A DNA stretch of 64,000 nucleotides from Prochlorococcus sp. AG-347-J22 (GTDB taxonomy: Bacteria; Cyanobacteriota; Cyanobacteriia; PCC-6307; Cyanobiaceae): the NCBI GenBank assembly GCA_003279005.1, contig QCBY01000006.1:1-64000 (forward strand). Direction: 5' to 3'. The position numbers were made by a program, and so were the translations under genes. The notes under the pieces are model-generated. The model had not been told where the DNA came from and searched no databases. It saw only the letters and a list, made by a program, of their open reading frames with translations. Positions 9,960 through 18,998 of this stretch are shown one piece after another. How positions within the stretch are numbered: the first letter of the stretch is position 1; every line of letters begins with the position of its first letter.

Positions 9960-10817
9960 ATGATTACTAGTAAAACATCATTTCTTGCTTTGATTGGAAA
10001 CCCAGTAAGTCACTCTTTATCTCCAATAATACAAAATGCAGCCATACAGTATTTAAACCTTGATTTAATTTACATAGCAATTCCTTGTAAAAACGAAGAC
10101 TTAGAAATAGTAATTAATTCTTTAAAGAAAATGAATTGCAAAGGTTTAAATATCACAATTCCTTTTAAGCAAAAAGTATTTGATTATTGTAGTGAAATAT
10201 GTCCTGTTGCAAAAAAAGTAAAGGCTATAAACACTCTTAAATTAGGAGAAAATAAAGATTGGAGTGGAACAAATACAGATATAGAAGGATTTATCTATCC
10301 TTTAAAAAAACTTGATTTAGTAGAAAAAACTTCCATAGTTCTTGGCTCTGGAGGCGCAGCAAGATCTGTAATTCAAGGTCTTATAAATTTAAAATTATCA
10401 AAAATAACTATTATTTCTCGTAATGCAGAATCTTTAAATGAACTGATTACTAACTTCGAAAATGATATCAAAATTAAAGGAGTAATGAATACTGATACTA
10501 AAACTGATAATTTAATTCGAGAAGCAGATTTAATAGTTAATACAACCCCGGTAGGCATGAGTAAAACTAATAATGATAATGAATTACCATTTGGCCAGAG
10601 TATTTGGAACGCTATAAATTCAAAAACAATTGTTTACGATCTTATTTACAATCCTTCTCCTACTCCTTTTTTAAAATTTTGCGATAAAAAGGGATGCATG
10701 ACTATTGATGGGTTACAAATGCTGATTGCTCAGGGAGCTAAATCATTATCATTCTGGACAAATGGGTTAGAAGTACCTTTTGAAGTTATGCATGAAGCAA
10801 TAAAAAAATACCTTTAG
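9960..10817 (+). CDS. aroE: Shikimate dehydrogenase (NADP+)
   Basis: It reduces 3-dehydroshikimate to shikimate in the aromatic pathway. The N-terminal substrate domain carries ALIGNPVSHSLSP and LNITIPFKQK (catalytic Lys). The NADP domain carries VLGSGGAARS, and the C-terminal motif GLQMLIAQGA closes the active site. A longer frame begins with GTG at 9912 and would give 301 residues. I chose the ATG at 9960 (285 residues) because the conserved core starts only ten residues after it and the extra 16 residues are not family-like. It is divergent from dnaK. The first enzyme of the same pathway lies at 841-1908. Confidence 0.94.
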   Translation: MITSKTSFLALIGNPVSHSLSPIIQNAAIQYLNLDLIYIAIPCKNEDLEIVINSLKKMNCKGLNITIPFKQKVFDYCSEICPVAKKVKAINTLKLGENKDWSGTNTDIEGFIYPLKKLDLVEKTSIVLGSGGAARSVIQGLINLKLSKITIISRNAESLNELITNFENDIKIKGVMNTDTKTDNLIREADLIVNTTPVGMSKTNNDNELPFGQSIWNAINSKTIVYDLIYNPSPTPFLKFCDKKGCMTIDGLQMLIAQGAKSLSFWTNGLEVPFEVMHEAIKKYL

Positions 10818-10854
10818 AAAAATAATTAAATTTAAATACAAGAATTTTGACCTT

Positions 10855-10860
10855 TATAAT
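10855..10860 (+). promoter_or_regulatory. Putative -10 element (TATAAT) of rpsF
   Basis: A perfect TATAAT lies in the 81-base gap between aroE and rpsF. No good -35 hexamer is seen 16-18 bases upstream, which is common for promoters in this group. Transcription would start near 10867 and leave a leader of about 30 bases to the GTG or 60 bases to the ATG of rpsF. Confidence 0.5.
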
Positions 10861-10925
10861 GTATCGTAAGTAATGAACAGACGCTCATTAAACAAATTGT
10901 GAGCCAAAGACCTTGTCTGAAAATT

Positions 10926-11387
10926 ATGACTGATCAAATCTATTACGAAACTATGTATATTCTTCGCCCAGATATCGCGGAGGATGAAGTTGCTAATCAT
11001 ATTAATAAATACAACAAGCTTCTTGAAGAGCAAGGGGGCAAAATAATAGATAGTCAAATGCGAGGGAAAAGAAGATTAGCATATCAAATATCAAAACATA
11101 GAGAAGGAATCTATGTTCAATTAAGTCATAAAGGTGATGGTCAACATATTTACAAGATTGAAAAAGCAATGCGTCTAAGTGAAGATGTTATTAGATATTT
11201 GACCGTCAAACAAGAAGGACCTCTGCCAACTCCAAGATCTTCTAGCAAAGATCCTAACCATTCAGAAAAAAAAGAAGATATCAATATTAATCCAAATACT
11301 GAATCAGAACCTAAAGCTGAAGAAACAAATAACAAAGAAAAAGGTGATTCAAAATCTCCTGCTCCTGAAATAAAAGAACCGGTTTAA
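10926..11387 (+). CDS. rpsF: 30S ribosomal protein S6
   Basis: The ferredoxin-like S6 fold runs from [17 protein letters not shown] through the conserved [14 protein letters not shown] and the [10 protein letters not shown] strand to [17 protein letters not shown]6 binds the central domain of 16S rRNA with S18 in the 30S platform. After residue 100 or so the protein has a long polar, acidic tail rich in Lys, Glu, Pro and Ser that is probably disordered; S6 often has such tails. An in-frame GTG at 10899 would add nine residues. I prefer the ATG at 10926 because the fold begins directly after it and the promoter leaves room, but the upstream start cannot be excluded. It converges on argG with a 13-base gap. 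Confidence 0.95.
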   Translation: MTDQIYYETMYILRPDIAEDEVANHINKYNKLLEEQGGKIIDSQMRGKRRLAYQISKHREGIYVQLSHKGDGQHIYKIEKAMRLSEDVIRYLTVKQEGPLPTPRSSSKDPNHSEKKEDININPNTESEPKAEETNNKEKGDSKSPAPEIKEPV

Positions 11388-11400
11388 TCTTGAAGCTTAA

Positions 11401-12612
11401 TTATTCTTTTTTTGTATTTAATTCTGCCCATATTTTGTTAGACATCCCCCACATGTAAATAAATCCTTCGGCATACTCATGGTTAAAAATATCATCTTTA
11501 CTATAGGTTGCTAAATCTTCTCTATAAAGAGAATTATTTTCAGAAGATCTGCCAATTACTATCGCATTTCCTTTATGCAATCTTATTTTGACCCTACCAT
11601 TAACAGAAGTTTGAGTTGCATCAATAAATCCATCTAATGCTTTCTTTAGAGGACCAAACCAAAAGCCCTGGTAAACTAATTGACCCCATTTTTTATCGAC
11701 TAAATTTTTAAAATTTAGAACATCTGGATTTAATGTCAAACTTTCCAATTCTTTATGCGCTTTTATAAGAAGTAGAAGACCAGGGGTTTCATAGATTTCT
11801 CTACTCTTAATACCAACTACTCTATCTTCGATCATATCTATTCTCCCAAAACCATGCTCTCCAGCAAGATTATTAGCCTTTTGAATAATCTCCACCGGAC
11901 TTAATGATTCATTCCCTATCCCAATAGGAAATCCATTTTTAAATACAATTTCTATGTCTTTTGGGGAATTTGGCGCATTATTAATAGAGGAAGTCATAGC
12001 AAAAACGTCTTCATCTGGTTCTTGCATTGGATCTTCCAATAAACCAGCTTCAATACTTCGACCAAGAAGATTTACATCTATGGAATATGGTGACTTCTTA
12101 GAAACAGGAGCAGGAATACCAAATTTTTCTCCATACAAAATAGCTTCTTCTCTACTCATGTTCCATTCTCGAGCAGGCGTAATAATCTTTAAATCAGGTC
12201 CTAAAGCATGAATTGCCAAATCAAATCTTACTTGATCGTTTCCTTTCCCTGTACAACCATGAGCCACGGCATCAGCATTTAATTCTCTTGCTAAATTTAC
12301 AAGATTTTCAGCTATCAAAGGTCTAGCTAAAGCAGTTGATAAAGGATACTTTTCTCCATAAAGAGCATTTGCTCTAATAGCTGGGAAAGCATACTTCTCA
12401 ACAAAATTATCTACTAAATTGGCAACCACAGATTGCGTCGCACCAGAATTTAAAGCTTTTTGCCTAATACTTTCTAAATCATCTCCTTGACCAAGATCAG
12501 CTACAAAAGTTACTACTTCTGAAATTCCATAATGATTTTTTAAATAGGGTATACAAACACTAGTATCAACTCCACCTGAATAAGCAAGAACAACTTTTTT
12601 TACCTGCTGCAT
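11401..12612 (-). CDS. argG: Argininosuccinate synthase
   Basis: A 403-residue cytoplasmic enzyme that joins citrulline and aspartate with ATP in arginine synthesis. The PP-loop [11 protein letters not shown] is near residue 10. Family motifs follow: [14 protein letters not shown] near 118, and [22 protein letters not shown] near 180-200 (quoted here only as landmarks), with EIYETPGL near 270. The length fits the family. argH, the next enzyme of the pathway, is at 38978-40357, so the two are not in one operon. The small membrane gene just upstream (12644-12847) reads in the same direction, 31 bases away, and could share the transcript. Confidence 0.97.
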   Translation of the reverse strand: MQQVKKVVLAYSGGVDTSVCIPYLKNHYGISEVVTFVADLGQGDDLESIRQKALNSGATQSVVANLVDNFVEKYAFPAIRANALYGEKYPLSTALARPLIAENLVNLARELNADAVAHGCTGKGNDQVRFDLAIHALGPDLKIITPAREWNMSREEAILYGEKFGIPAPVSKKSPYSIDVNLLGRSIEAGLLEDPMQEPDEDVFAMTSSINNAPNSPKDIEIVFKNGFPIGIGNESLSPVEIIQKANNLAGEHGFGRIDMIEDRVVGIKSREIYETPGLLLLIKAHKELESLTLNPDVLNFKNLVDKKWGQLVYQGFWFGPLKKALDGFIDATQTSVNGRVKIRLHKGNAIVIGRSSENNSLYREDLATYSKDDIFNHEYAEGFIYMWGMSNKIWAELNTKKE

Positions 12613-12643
12613 TAAAAATTACCTCCAATGAAAGTTTGAAATC

Positions 12644-12847
12644 TTAATTTTTTTCAACTTCCAAAATTTTATTAAAAACTAATATTATTGTAACTACAAG
12701 TGCTGGACCAAAAACTAGTAAAAGAACAAGATAATTATTAATTAATAAACTTTCTGGCTTTAAAAAACCATAGAATCTAAAAAAAATAGCCAGTAAAACT
12801 GAAATTAGTGATATAAAAAAATATTTTAAACTTTCTTTATCAAACAA
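12644..12847 (-). CDS. Small hypothetical membrane protein (67 aa)
   Basis: I do not recognise a family. The frame starts at TTG (12845-12847) and encodes 67 residues with two clear hydrophobic helices, about 9-27 (YFFISLISVLLAIFF) and 40-60 (YLVLLLVFGPALVVTIILVF), separated by a short polar loop with a Pro-Glu turn. The tail is charged (KILEVEKN). It is likely a two-helix inner or thylakoid membrane protein. It sits directly upstream of argG on the same strand and is divergent from the DUF3134 gene. The reading frame fills the gap neatly and the composition is typical of a membrane gene, so I believe it is real, but function is unknown. Confidence 0.6.
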   Translation of the reverse strand: MFDKESLKYFFISLISVLLAIFFRFYGFLKPESLLINNYLVLLLVFGPALVVTIILVFNKILEVEKN

Positions 12848-12900
12848 AATTTTTTAAATGCATGTTTATGTATTATGTTATATGAAGATGTGTTTTTTTA

Positions 12901-13179
12901 ATGGACTCAAATAAACTCCAACTAAGATTAAATGAAATTGCTGAAGTTAACCCAGCATTAAGTTGTTATCACCGAGAAGACCCGGCTCCTGTATTACCAT
13001 TAAGAGAAGAGCCTGATTTACTATCTTGGTTAGAAGAAACAGGAAGACTTGTGAATGAACAGGATGGAGATTCTCAAGAAATAAGCACAATTGAAGAAGA
13101 AGAGCTTTCAGCTTTAATGGGAGAGAAAGAAGATTATAAAACCGAAGAAGATACTTCAGAAGATGATTGGGAAGACTAA
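12901..13179 (+). CDS. DUF3134 family protein
   Basis: A 92-residue acidic protein that I place in the cyanobacterial DUF3134 family from the segment EDPAPVLPLREEPDLLSWLEETGRL, split here as PAPVLPLREEPDL (about 28-40) and LLSWLEETGRLV (about 39-50). The rest is a Glu/Asp-rich tail without predicted structure. There are no membrane segments and no known function; the family is found in cyanobacteria. The last 17 bases overlap the start of mraY, so the two genes are very probably co-transcribed and translationally coupled. TATTAT- and TTATAT-like -10 candidates lie at 12871-12883. Confidence 0.75.
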   Translation: MDSNKLQLRLNEIAEVNPALSCYHREDPAPVLPLREEPDLLSWLEETGRLVNEQDGDSQEISTIEEEELSALMGEKEDYKTEEDTSEDDWED

Positions 13180-14239
13180 AACACTAAATTTTTCTATATT
13201 ATTTTTTTTAATTTTATTTTCATTAACAGTAAATTCCTTTATATTTAGTAATTTATTCATTGTAAATATTTTTCTGATATTTTTTTTGATTTCTTTGTTT
13301 TTTACAAAATTTGGTATAAAAAAAATTAAAGAATTAAACCTATTACAAAACATTAGGAAAGAAGGACCCTTAATTCATTCTTCTAAAACTAACACTCCCA
13401 CAATGGGGGGAATATTCATTGTCTTACCATTTTTATTACTACTTTTAATATTAAGCAAAAAGTTTGATTCTATAGAACTATTTTTGCTGTTTATTTGTAA
13501 TTTAGGTTTCTTTATAATAGGATTTTTAGACGATTACTTAAGTATTACTAACAAAAAGAATACAGGTTTAACAGTAAATGAAAAGTTTTTATTACAAGCT
13601 TTAATTTCCATATTATTCATAGTATTAGCATTTCAAGGGAGTTACATTAACCCTTTAATCGACATATTTAATAATTGGAATATAAATACTTATGCAATTA
13701 TAATTCCAATTTGTTTTATAACTTTAATAGGTTTAAGTAATGCAGTAAATTTAACTGATGGCTTAGATGGATTAGCTGCGGGATGTAGCTCAATAGTCTT
13801 TTATGGACTTGGTACAGAAATATTTATCAAAGGGCAAAAAGAATTAATAATTTATGGTTTAATTTCTTTCGCAATGTCAGGTTTATGTATGGGATTTCTA
13901 AAATTTAATAAATATCCCGCAAAGATATTTATGGGAGATACCGGATCATTAACAATTGGCGCAACATTAGGATCTATATCAATATTAACTAATAGTTTTT
14001 TTACATTGTTTATTATCTCAGGAGTGTTTATTATTGAAGCTTTATCAGTAATTATTCAAGTAGGTTTTTTTAAAATCTCCAAAAGAATTTATAAAAGTGG
14101 GAAAAAAGTCTTTTTAATGACTCCAATTCATCATCATTTTGAACTAAAGGGTGTCAAAGAAGAAAAAATAGTTGAAAACTTTTGGAAATTAAACATATTA
14201 CTTGTTTTTTTAGGTATAGTTTTAAAAATAAAACTTTAA
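13163..14239 (+). CDS. mraY: Phospho-N-acetylmuramoyl-pentapeptide-transferase
   Basis: It transfers phospho-MurNAc-pentapeptide from UDP to undecaprenyl phosphate, making lipid I at the cytoplasmic face of the membrane. The 358-residue polytopic protein has the family sites: TPTMGG (near 69), FLDDYL with the Asp pair (near 120), NAVNLTDGLDGLAAG (near 190), MGDTGSL (near 255) and the histidine motif PIHHHFELKG (near 320). Some strands of the gene are extremely AT-rich. It is separated from the rest of the mur genes (murC/murB at 45996-48306), so there is no complete dcw cluster here. It overlaps the DUF3134 gene by 17 bases at its start. A 49-codon ORF follows 13 bases after its stop. Confidence 0.96.
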   Translation: MIGKTKTLNFSILFFLILFSLTVNSFIFSNLFIVNIFLIFFLISLFFTKFGIKKIKELNLLQNIRKEGPLIHSSKTNTPTMGGIFIVLPFLLLLLILSKKFDSIELFLLFICNLGFFIIGFLDDYLSITNKKNTGLTVNEKFLLQALISILFIVLAFQGSYINPLIDIFNNWNINTYAIIIPICFITLIGLSNAVNLTDGLDGLAAGCSSIVFYGLGTEIFIKGQKELIIYGLISFAMSGLCMGFLKFNKYPAKIFMGDTGSLTIGATLGSISILTNSFFTLFIISGVFIIEALSVIIQVGFFKISKRIYKSGKKVFLMTPIHHHFELKGVKEEKIVENFWKLNILLVFLGIVLKIKL

Positions 14240-14252
14240 ATTATTATTTAGT

Positions 14253-14402
14253 ATGAGTTTCTTTACTTGGAAAGATGATGGCTTAACCAGTGATTGCGCC
14301 AGTCTTGAGGCAATGGCTTCTCGCTTTGAAGAAACTGCAAGTTTAATAAAAAGGTTATCTCAAAAAGGATTTAAATTAAAAAAACGCAAAAAAATCAGTT
14401 GA
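14253..14402 (+). CDS. Small basic-tailed hypothetical protein (49 aa)
   Basis: An ATG at 14253 opens a 49-codon frame ending in TGA at 14400-14402, 13 bases after mraY and on the same strand. The protein begins MSFFTWKDDGLTSDCASLEA, continues with an amphipathic stretch (MASRFEETASLIKRLSQ) and ends in a strongly basic tail (KLKKRKK). It has no membrane segment. The sequence reads like a real protein: a balanced composition instead of the Ile/Asn/Lys-rich text expected from random AT-rich DNA, and three GC-richer codon blocks. I do not recognise the family. The basic tail after a helix would fit nucleic-acid or ribosome binding, which is speculation. Confidence 0.6.
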   Translation: MSFFTWKDDGLTSDCASLEAMASRFEETASLIKRLSQKGFKLKKRKKIS

Positions 14403-14430
14403 TAATTCATTCTGACCCAAAAATTTTTAA

Positions 14431-15843
14431 TCAATGGGGTTTTATTAGTGAAGAACTACCTTTCAAACAACTTTCTTTAATTCCAGATGATGAAACAATG
14501 GGGGATTTTTGATATTGACTTGTGAGGATTGATAAATAATTTCTAACATGAGTATCCCAACTAAAATGTCTATGAACGCCTTCAATTCCATTTTTACTCC
14601 ATGACCTCCATTGAGAACTATTTGAAATACCTTTTTCAAGAGCAATTTTCAATTTATTAATATCGGTTACATCCACTAATAAGCCATTGTCGCATTTTGA
14701 GTGAATTTCTTTAGGCCCCCCATCATCTGTAGCAATAATTGGCAACCCACATGAAGACGCTTCAAGTAATGTTAAACCAAAAGGTTCTGTTAATGCTGGG
14801 TTAATAAAAATCCCTCCCCTAGATGCAGCCCATCTATACAAAGGTGGAATATTTGCTGGATAATGTTTCTTTGGATATGCCACTTTCCCATATAAATTAT
14901 ATTTATCTATCATTTCAAAAATCTTTTGAAAAACATCTCTTTGTTGAGGATCAAGTTTTGAAGTATTATCTCTACAACCCAAAACTAAAACTAAATTAGC
15001 TCTTCTTTTTAATTTTTCTGATCGTCCATATGCTTCAACTAAAGAAGGAATATTTTTTCTTCTTACTGCTCTAGAAATAGCCAAAAGTGGAGGCTTTCTT
15101 AAATCTTTCAAAAAAGGATGCATCAAATTATCAATTTCAGAAGTTTCAGTTGTTGAATGGATATGATGAAATTTAATATGATCGACCCCAGGAGCAATAA
15201 CTCTAGCTTTTTGAGGTACAAAAGAGGTATATTGCGAATATTGGCATACAGATTCTTGTTTAGTGCTTGTCACAACAATATCTGCATATTTAAGAGCCTC
15301 TTCCTCTGATTTAATTCTTTTACTAATACGATACAATTTTTCAATTTGATTAAGTTGCAATCCAGCCTCAAGTAGTTTTCTTTTTTTCTCTCTTCCTAAA
15401 GAATGCCCAGTAAAAATAAAAGGTACTTTAAGTGCTTTTCCTAATCGAACTCCTACGTAGCCTGCATCAGCATAATGAGCATGTATAAAATTTGGCTTAT
15501 TTTCGCATTTTTGATAATAATTAATGAGGTTCTGAATTAATTCATCTAAATAAGGCCAAAGTAATTCCTTTCTCAAATATTTATTAGGACCAAATTGAAA
15601 TCTCAATATTTGTGCTCCAGGTTCAATAAATTCTCTCTCTTTTGAATAAGAACTATCTATTTTCCTATCATTAATAAGACGGGTTACTAAATCTACTTGG
15701 TCAACTTCACGAACATTGGCTAAACTTTTTACCAATTCCAATACATATTGCGTTTGTCCACCAGTATCTGAATCTCTACCTAGTTCAAGACTATTAGAAC
15801 GTATTAAACCATGCAAATGTAAATATAAAAATTTCAAACTCAT
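14431..15843 (-). CDS. sps: Sucrose-phosphate synthase (glycosyltransferase family 4), single domain
   Basis: A 470-residue GT-B glycosyltransferase that makes sucrose 6-phosphate from a nucleotide-glucose and fructose 6-phosphate. Sucrose is a compatible solute and sugar reserve in marine picocyanobacteria. The N-terminal domain starts FLYLHLHGLIRSNSLELGRD and contains the SPS-type DSDTGGQTQYVLEL motif. HAHYADAGYVG and FTGHSLGR follow. The C-terminal domain has AISRAVRRKN and the E-x7-E motif in EPFGLTLLEASSCGLP. There is no haloacid-dehalogenase (sucrose-phosphate phosphatase) domain after it: the protein ends about 30 residues past the glycosyltransferase fold. The phosphatase must therefore be encoded elsewhere. 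The gene converges on the 49-codon ORF. Confidence 0.9.
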   Translation of the reverse strand: MSLKFLYLHLHGLIRSNSLELGRDSDTGGQTQYVLELVKSLANVREVDQVDLVTRLINDRKIDSSYSKEREFIEPGAQILRFQFGPNKYLRKELLWPYLDELIQNLINYYQKCENKPNFIHAHYADAGYVGVRLGKALKVPFIFTGHSLGREKKRKLLEAGLQLNQIEKLYRISKRIKSEEEALKYADIVVTSTKQESVCQYSQYTSFVPQKARVIAPGVDHIKFHHIHSTTETSEIDNLMHPFLKDLRKPPLLAISRAVRRKNIPSLVEAYGRSEKLKRRANLVLVLGCRDNTSKLDPQQRDVFQKIFEMIDKYNLYGKVAYPKKHYPANIPPLYRWAASRGGIFINPALTEPFGLTLLEASSCGLPIIATDDGGPKEIHSKCDNGLLVDVTDINKLKIALEKGISNSSQWRSWSKNGIEGVHRHFSWDTHVRNYLSILTSQYQKSPIVSSSGIKESCLKGSSSLIKPH

Positions 15844-15913
15844 TTTTACTTCCTAGAATTCAATCCTCTAACAGAAATAAGCTGTATTTCACTTAGAAAT
15901 ATTAAGAAAGCAT

Positions 15914-15919
15914 TATGAT
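15914..15919 (+). promoter_or_regulatory. Putative -10 element (TATGAT) before a 23-codon ORF
   Basis: TATGAT lies in the 117-base gap between the start of sps (other strand) and a tiny plus-strand ORF at 15961. It would give a leader of roughly 35 bases. No -35 match is seen. Confidence 0.3.
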
Positions 15920-15960
15920 TTGATATTCAATAAAAAATTTAAATACGCAAAACAAAGGCT

Positions 15961-16032
15961 ATGAATACTTTTAAACAATTTTATAAAAGAATAATTTTCA
16001 CTTTACCGGATAAAGAATACGAAGAAATATAA
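15961..16032 (+). CDS. Candidate 23-codon microprotein ORF
   Basis: An ATG at 15961 opens a short frame (residues MNTFKQFYKRIIFTLPDKEY, then EEI) that ends in TAA at 16030-16032. Its stop directly abuts the uvrA stop on the other strand, which starts at 16033. Nearly all confirmed convergent gene pairs in this window are packed the same way. A TATGAT element lies 42 bases upstream. These context points favour a real microgene, but 23 codons can occur by chance and I know no family, so this stays tentative. Confidence 0.3.
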   Translation: MNTFKQFYKRIIFTLPDKEYEEI

Positions 16033-18945
16033 CTAATTAAGAGTTTGATTAAGAGCTTTCTTTAGATATTTTGCTGTATAACTCGATGAATGCTTAGCAA
16101 CATCTTCAGGTGTACCCTCAACTATAATTTCCCCACCTTTATCACCTCCATCAGGTCCTAGATCAATTATCCAATCTGAGCACCTAATAACATCTAGATT
16201 ATGTTCAATAACAACTACTGAATTACCTTTATCTACTAAACGTTGGATAACGTCCATTAATTTATGAACATCATAAAAACTTAACCCAGTTGTTGGCTCA
16301 TCAATTAAATATAAAGTTTTCCCAGTAGCTCTCTTTGACAATTCAGTTGCTAATTTTACTCTTTGTGCTTCTCCACCAGATAATGTTGGTGCTGGCTGTC
16401 CTAATTTTACGTAACCAAGTCCTACATCAACTAATGTAGATAATCTATCAGCTGCCTGAGGGATAGCAGAAAACGTCTCAGCAGCCTGCTCAACAGTCAT
16501 TTCTAAAACATCTGAAATATTAAACCCTCTATACTTTACTTGCAAGGTTTCTCTATTAAAACGAGCACCCTTACATACATCGCATTGGACATAAACATCA
16601 GGTAAAAAATTCATTTCAATAACATTAACTCCTTGCCCTCTACAGGCTTCGCATCTTCCTCCTTTTACATTAAAACTAAATTGCCCAGCTTGATAACCTC
16701 TAGCTTTAGCTTCGACAGTCGCGGTAAATAATTGTCTAATAGGGTCAAAAGCACCCGTATAAGTAGCGGGGTTAGATCTTGGTGTTCTTCCAATAGGAGA
16801 TTGATCAATAACAATTACTTTATCTATTGCTTTAATACCTTTTAACTCTTTAACCCCTTTAGGAAAAGGAACTTTCAACCCTAGAGAGTGACACAGTGCA
16901 GGATGTAATAATTCATTAACTAATGTACTTTTCCCACTTCCACTGACTCCAGTTACAGAAACTAATCTTCCTAAAGGAAATTCAACAGATATATTTTTTA
17001 GATTATTCTTATCGCAGTTACTTAAAATTATACTTTTTTTAACGGAAGATCTTCGCTTTTTAGGGGTAGGTATTGACTTCCTTCCACTAAGGTATGCTCC
17101 AGTTAATGACTTTTCCTCATTTAAAACATCTTCAAATGTACCTTTTGCAATAATCTGCCCTCCATAAACTCCTGCACCTGGCCCTATATCCACAAGGTAA
17201 TCTGCCGATTTCATAGTATCTTCATCATGTTCAACAACGACTAAAGTATTTCCTAGATCTCTAAGGTCTTTTAATGTTTCAAGTAATCTGTCGTTATCTC
17301 TTTGATGTAATCCAATACTAGGTTCATCTAATACATATAAAACACCAGTTAAACCAGCACCTATTTGTGTTGCTAATCTAATACGCTGAGCCTCTCCTCC
17401 CGAAAGAGTCATAGCTGGTCTATCTAAAGTTAAATAATCTAAACCTACATTTATAAGAAACTTTAACCGTAATCTAATTTCTTTCAAAACTAACTCGCCT
17501 ATTTGTTTTTGTTTCTCAGATAGAATAATATTTTCCTTCTTATTTTTACTTAATCCCATAACTCTCTCGATATGTAATAAAGTATCCGAAACACTTATAG
17601 AAGTTAAATCAGTAATGTTATAAGGACCTAGTTTCACAGCAAGAGCCTCTGGCTTTAATCTTTTGCCAGAACATGTTTTACAAGGAACTAACTCTAAATA
17701 TTTTTCTAATTTTTGTTTAACTAATTCTCCATTAGATTCGCTTAATTGCCTTTCTAAGATTGGCAAAATTCCTTCAAAAGGTCTTTCAAAACCGCTAGCA
17801 GTATTAAAGCGGCTATCAGCTTGAATTAAAATTGGCTTATCAGATCCTGAAAGTAAAACATTTTTTTGTAAATCAGTCAGATCTTTCCATGGAGTTTTTA
17901 ATTCAAAACCATAAGCTTGACCAACTGAATAAAGCAAAGAAAAATAATAAGTGTTATCTTTTTCACTCCAAGGAGCTATAGCAGCATAAACAGGTAAAGA
18001 AGTGTCAGGTATTACTCTATCTGCAGTAAATTTTTTTAAATAACCAATTCCATGGCAATCTGGGCATGCTCCATAAGGACTATTGAATGAAAATAATCGT
18101 GGTGAAAGTTCTTCAACAATAGATCCATGGATTGGACATGCATAATTCTCTGAATACAGCTTTTCTTTATCTAAATTAGGTGGTAAAGTTTCCCCTTTTT
18201 TAGGAACAACTTCAACAATAGTTAATCCATCACCTCTTTTAAGGCAAGTTTGTAAAGAGTCATTCAATCTTTCTTGAATTCCCTCTCTTGCAATCAATCG
18301 ATCTACTACGACTTCAATATTGTGAACATGATTTTTATCTAGGTCAATGTTATCTGCAAGTTCTCTAACCTCACCATTAATTCTTACTCGAGCAAAGCCT
18401 TCCGCCGCTAGTCCACTAAGAAGTTTTGCATGAGTTCCTTTTTTGCCTCTCACAACTGGTGCAAGTAACTGATATCTCGTTCCTTCAGGCAGCAAGACTA
18501 TTTGATCAACCATTTCATCAATTGTTTGAGGAGCGATGGGCAACCCACAATGATGACAGTGAGGTTCTCCAGCCCGCCCAAATAATAATCTTAAATAATC
18601 TTGAATTTCAGTTACTGTTCCAACCGTTGATCTAGGATTATGACTTGTTGATTTTTGATCTATTGATATAGCAGGAGATAAGCCCTCAATATTATCCACA
18701 TCTGGTTTGTCAACTTGACCTAAGAATTGTCTTGCATAAGCCGAAAGACTTTCTACGTATCGTCTTTGACCTTCAGCAAAAATAGTATCAAAAGCTAAAG
18801 AACTTTTTCCGCTTCCACTAACTCCTGTAAAAACTATAAATTTATTTCTTGGAAGAGTAAGGTCAACATTTTTTAAGTTATGCTGTCTAGCACCTCTAAT
18901 TTTTATTGAATTATCTTCACTAAAATTAATATTTTTCTTTACCAT
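16033..18945 (-). CDS. uvrA: UvrABC excision nuclease subunit A
   Basis: A 970-residue DNA-damage recognition ATPase of nucleotide excision repair, which loads UvrB at lesions such as UV photoproducts. Two ABC modules are complete. The first Walker A, GVSGSGKSSL, is at about 41-50. The first signature LSGGEAQRIRLA and Walker B LYVLDEPSIGLH are near 510-540. The second Walker A, GVSGSGKSTL, is near 660, with LSGGEAQRVKLA and YLIDEPTTGLS near 850. Zinc-finger cysteines are seen in ACPIHG...ACPDCHG and in CEACRGQG...CDVCKG. All family parts are present. Surface high-light Prochlorococcus meets strong UV, so retention is expected. recN lies 53 bases upstream in the same direction. Confidence 0.97.
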   Translation of the reverse strand: MVKKNINFSEDNSIKIRGARQHNLKNVDLTLPRNKFIVFTGVSGSGKSSLAFDTIFAEGQRRYVESLSAYARQFLGQVDKPDVDNIEGLSPAISIDQKSTSHNPRSTVGTVTEIQDYLRLLFGRAGEPHCHHCGLPIAPQTIDEMVDQIVLLPEGTRYQLLAPVVRGKKGTHAKLLSGLAAEGFARVRINGEVRELADNIDLDKNHVHNIEVVVDRLIAREGIQERLNDSLQTCLKRGDGLTIVEVVPKKGETLPPNLDKEKLYSENYACPIHGSIVEELSPRLFSFNSPYGACPDCHGIGYLKKFTADRVIPDTSLPVYAAIAPWSEKDNTYYFSLLYSVGQAYGFELKTPWKDLTDLQKNVLLSGSDKPILIQADSRFNTASGFERPFEGILPILERQLSESNGELVKQKLEKYLELVPCKTCSGKRLKPEALAVKLGPYNITDLTSISVSDTLLHIERVMGLSKNKKENIILSEKQKQIGELVLKEIRLRLKFLINVGLDYLTLDRPAMTLSGGEAQRIRLATQIGAGLTGVLYVLDEPSIGLHQRDNDRLLETLKDLRDLGNTLVVVEHDEDTMKSADYLVDIGPGAGVYGGQIIAKGTFEDVLNEEKSLTGAYLSGRKSIPTPKKRRSSVKKSIILSNCDKNNLKNISVEFPLGRLVSVTGVSGSGKSTLVNELLHPALCHSLGLKVPFPKGVKELKGIKAIDKVIVIDQSPIGRTPRSNPATYTGAFDPIRQLFTATVEAKARGYQAGQFSFNVKGGRCEACRGQGVNVIEMNFLPDVYVQCDVCKGARFNRETLQVKYRGFNISDVLEMTVEQAAETFSAIPQAADRLSTLVDVGLGYVKLGQPAPTLSGGEAQRVKLATELSKRATGKTLYLIDEPTTGLSFYDVHKLMDVIQRLVDKGNSVVVIEHNLDVIRCSDWIIDLGPDGGDKGGEIIVEGTPEDVAKHSSSYTAKYLKKALNQTLN

Positions 18946-18998
18946 GCTTAAATCTTTATGGATTTAAAGAATCCTTATTATAGTAAAAATTTTTGGAA

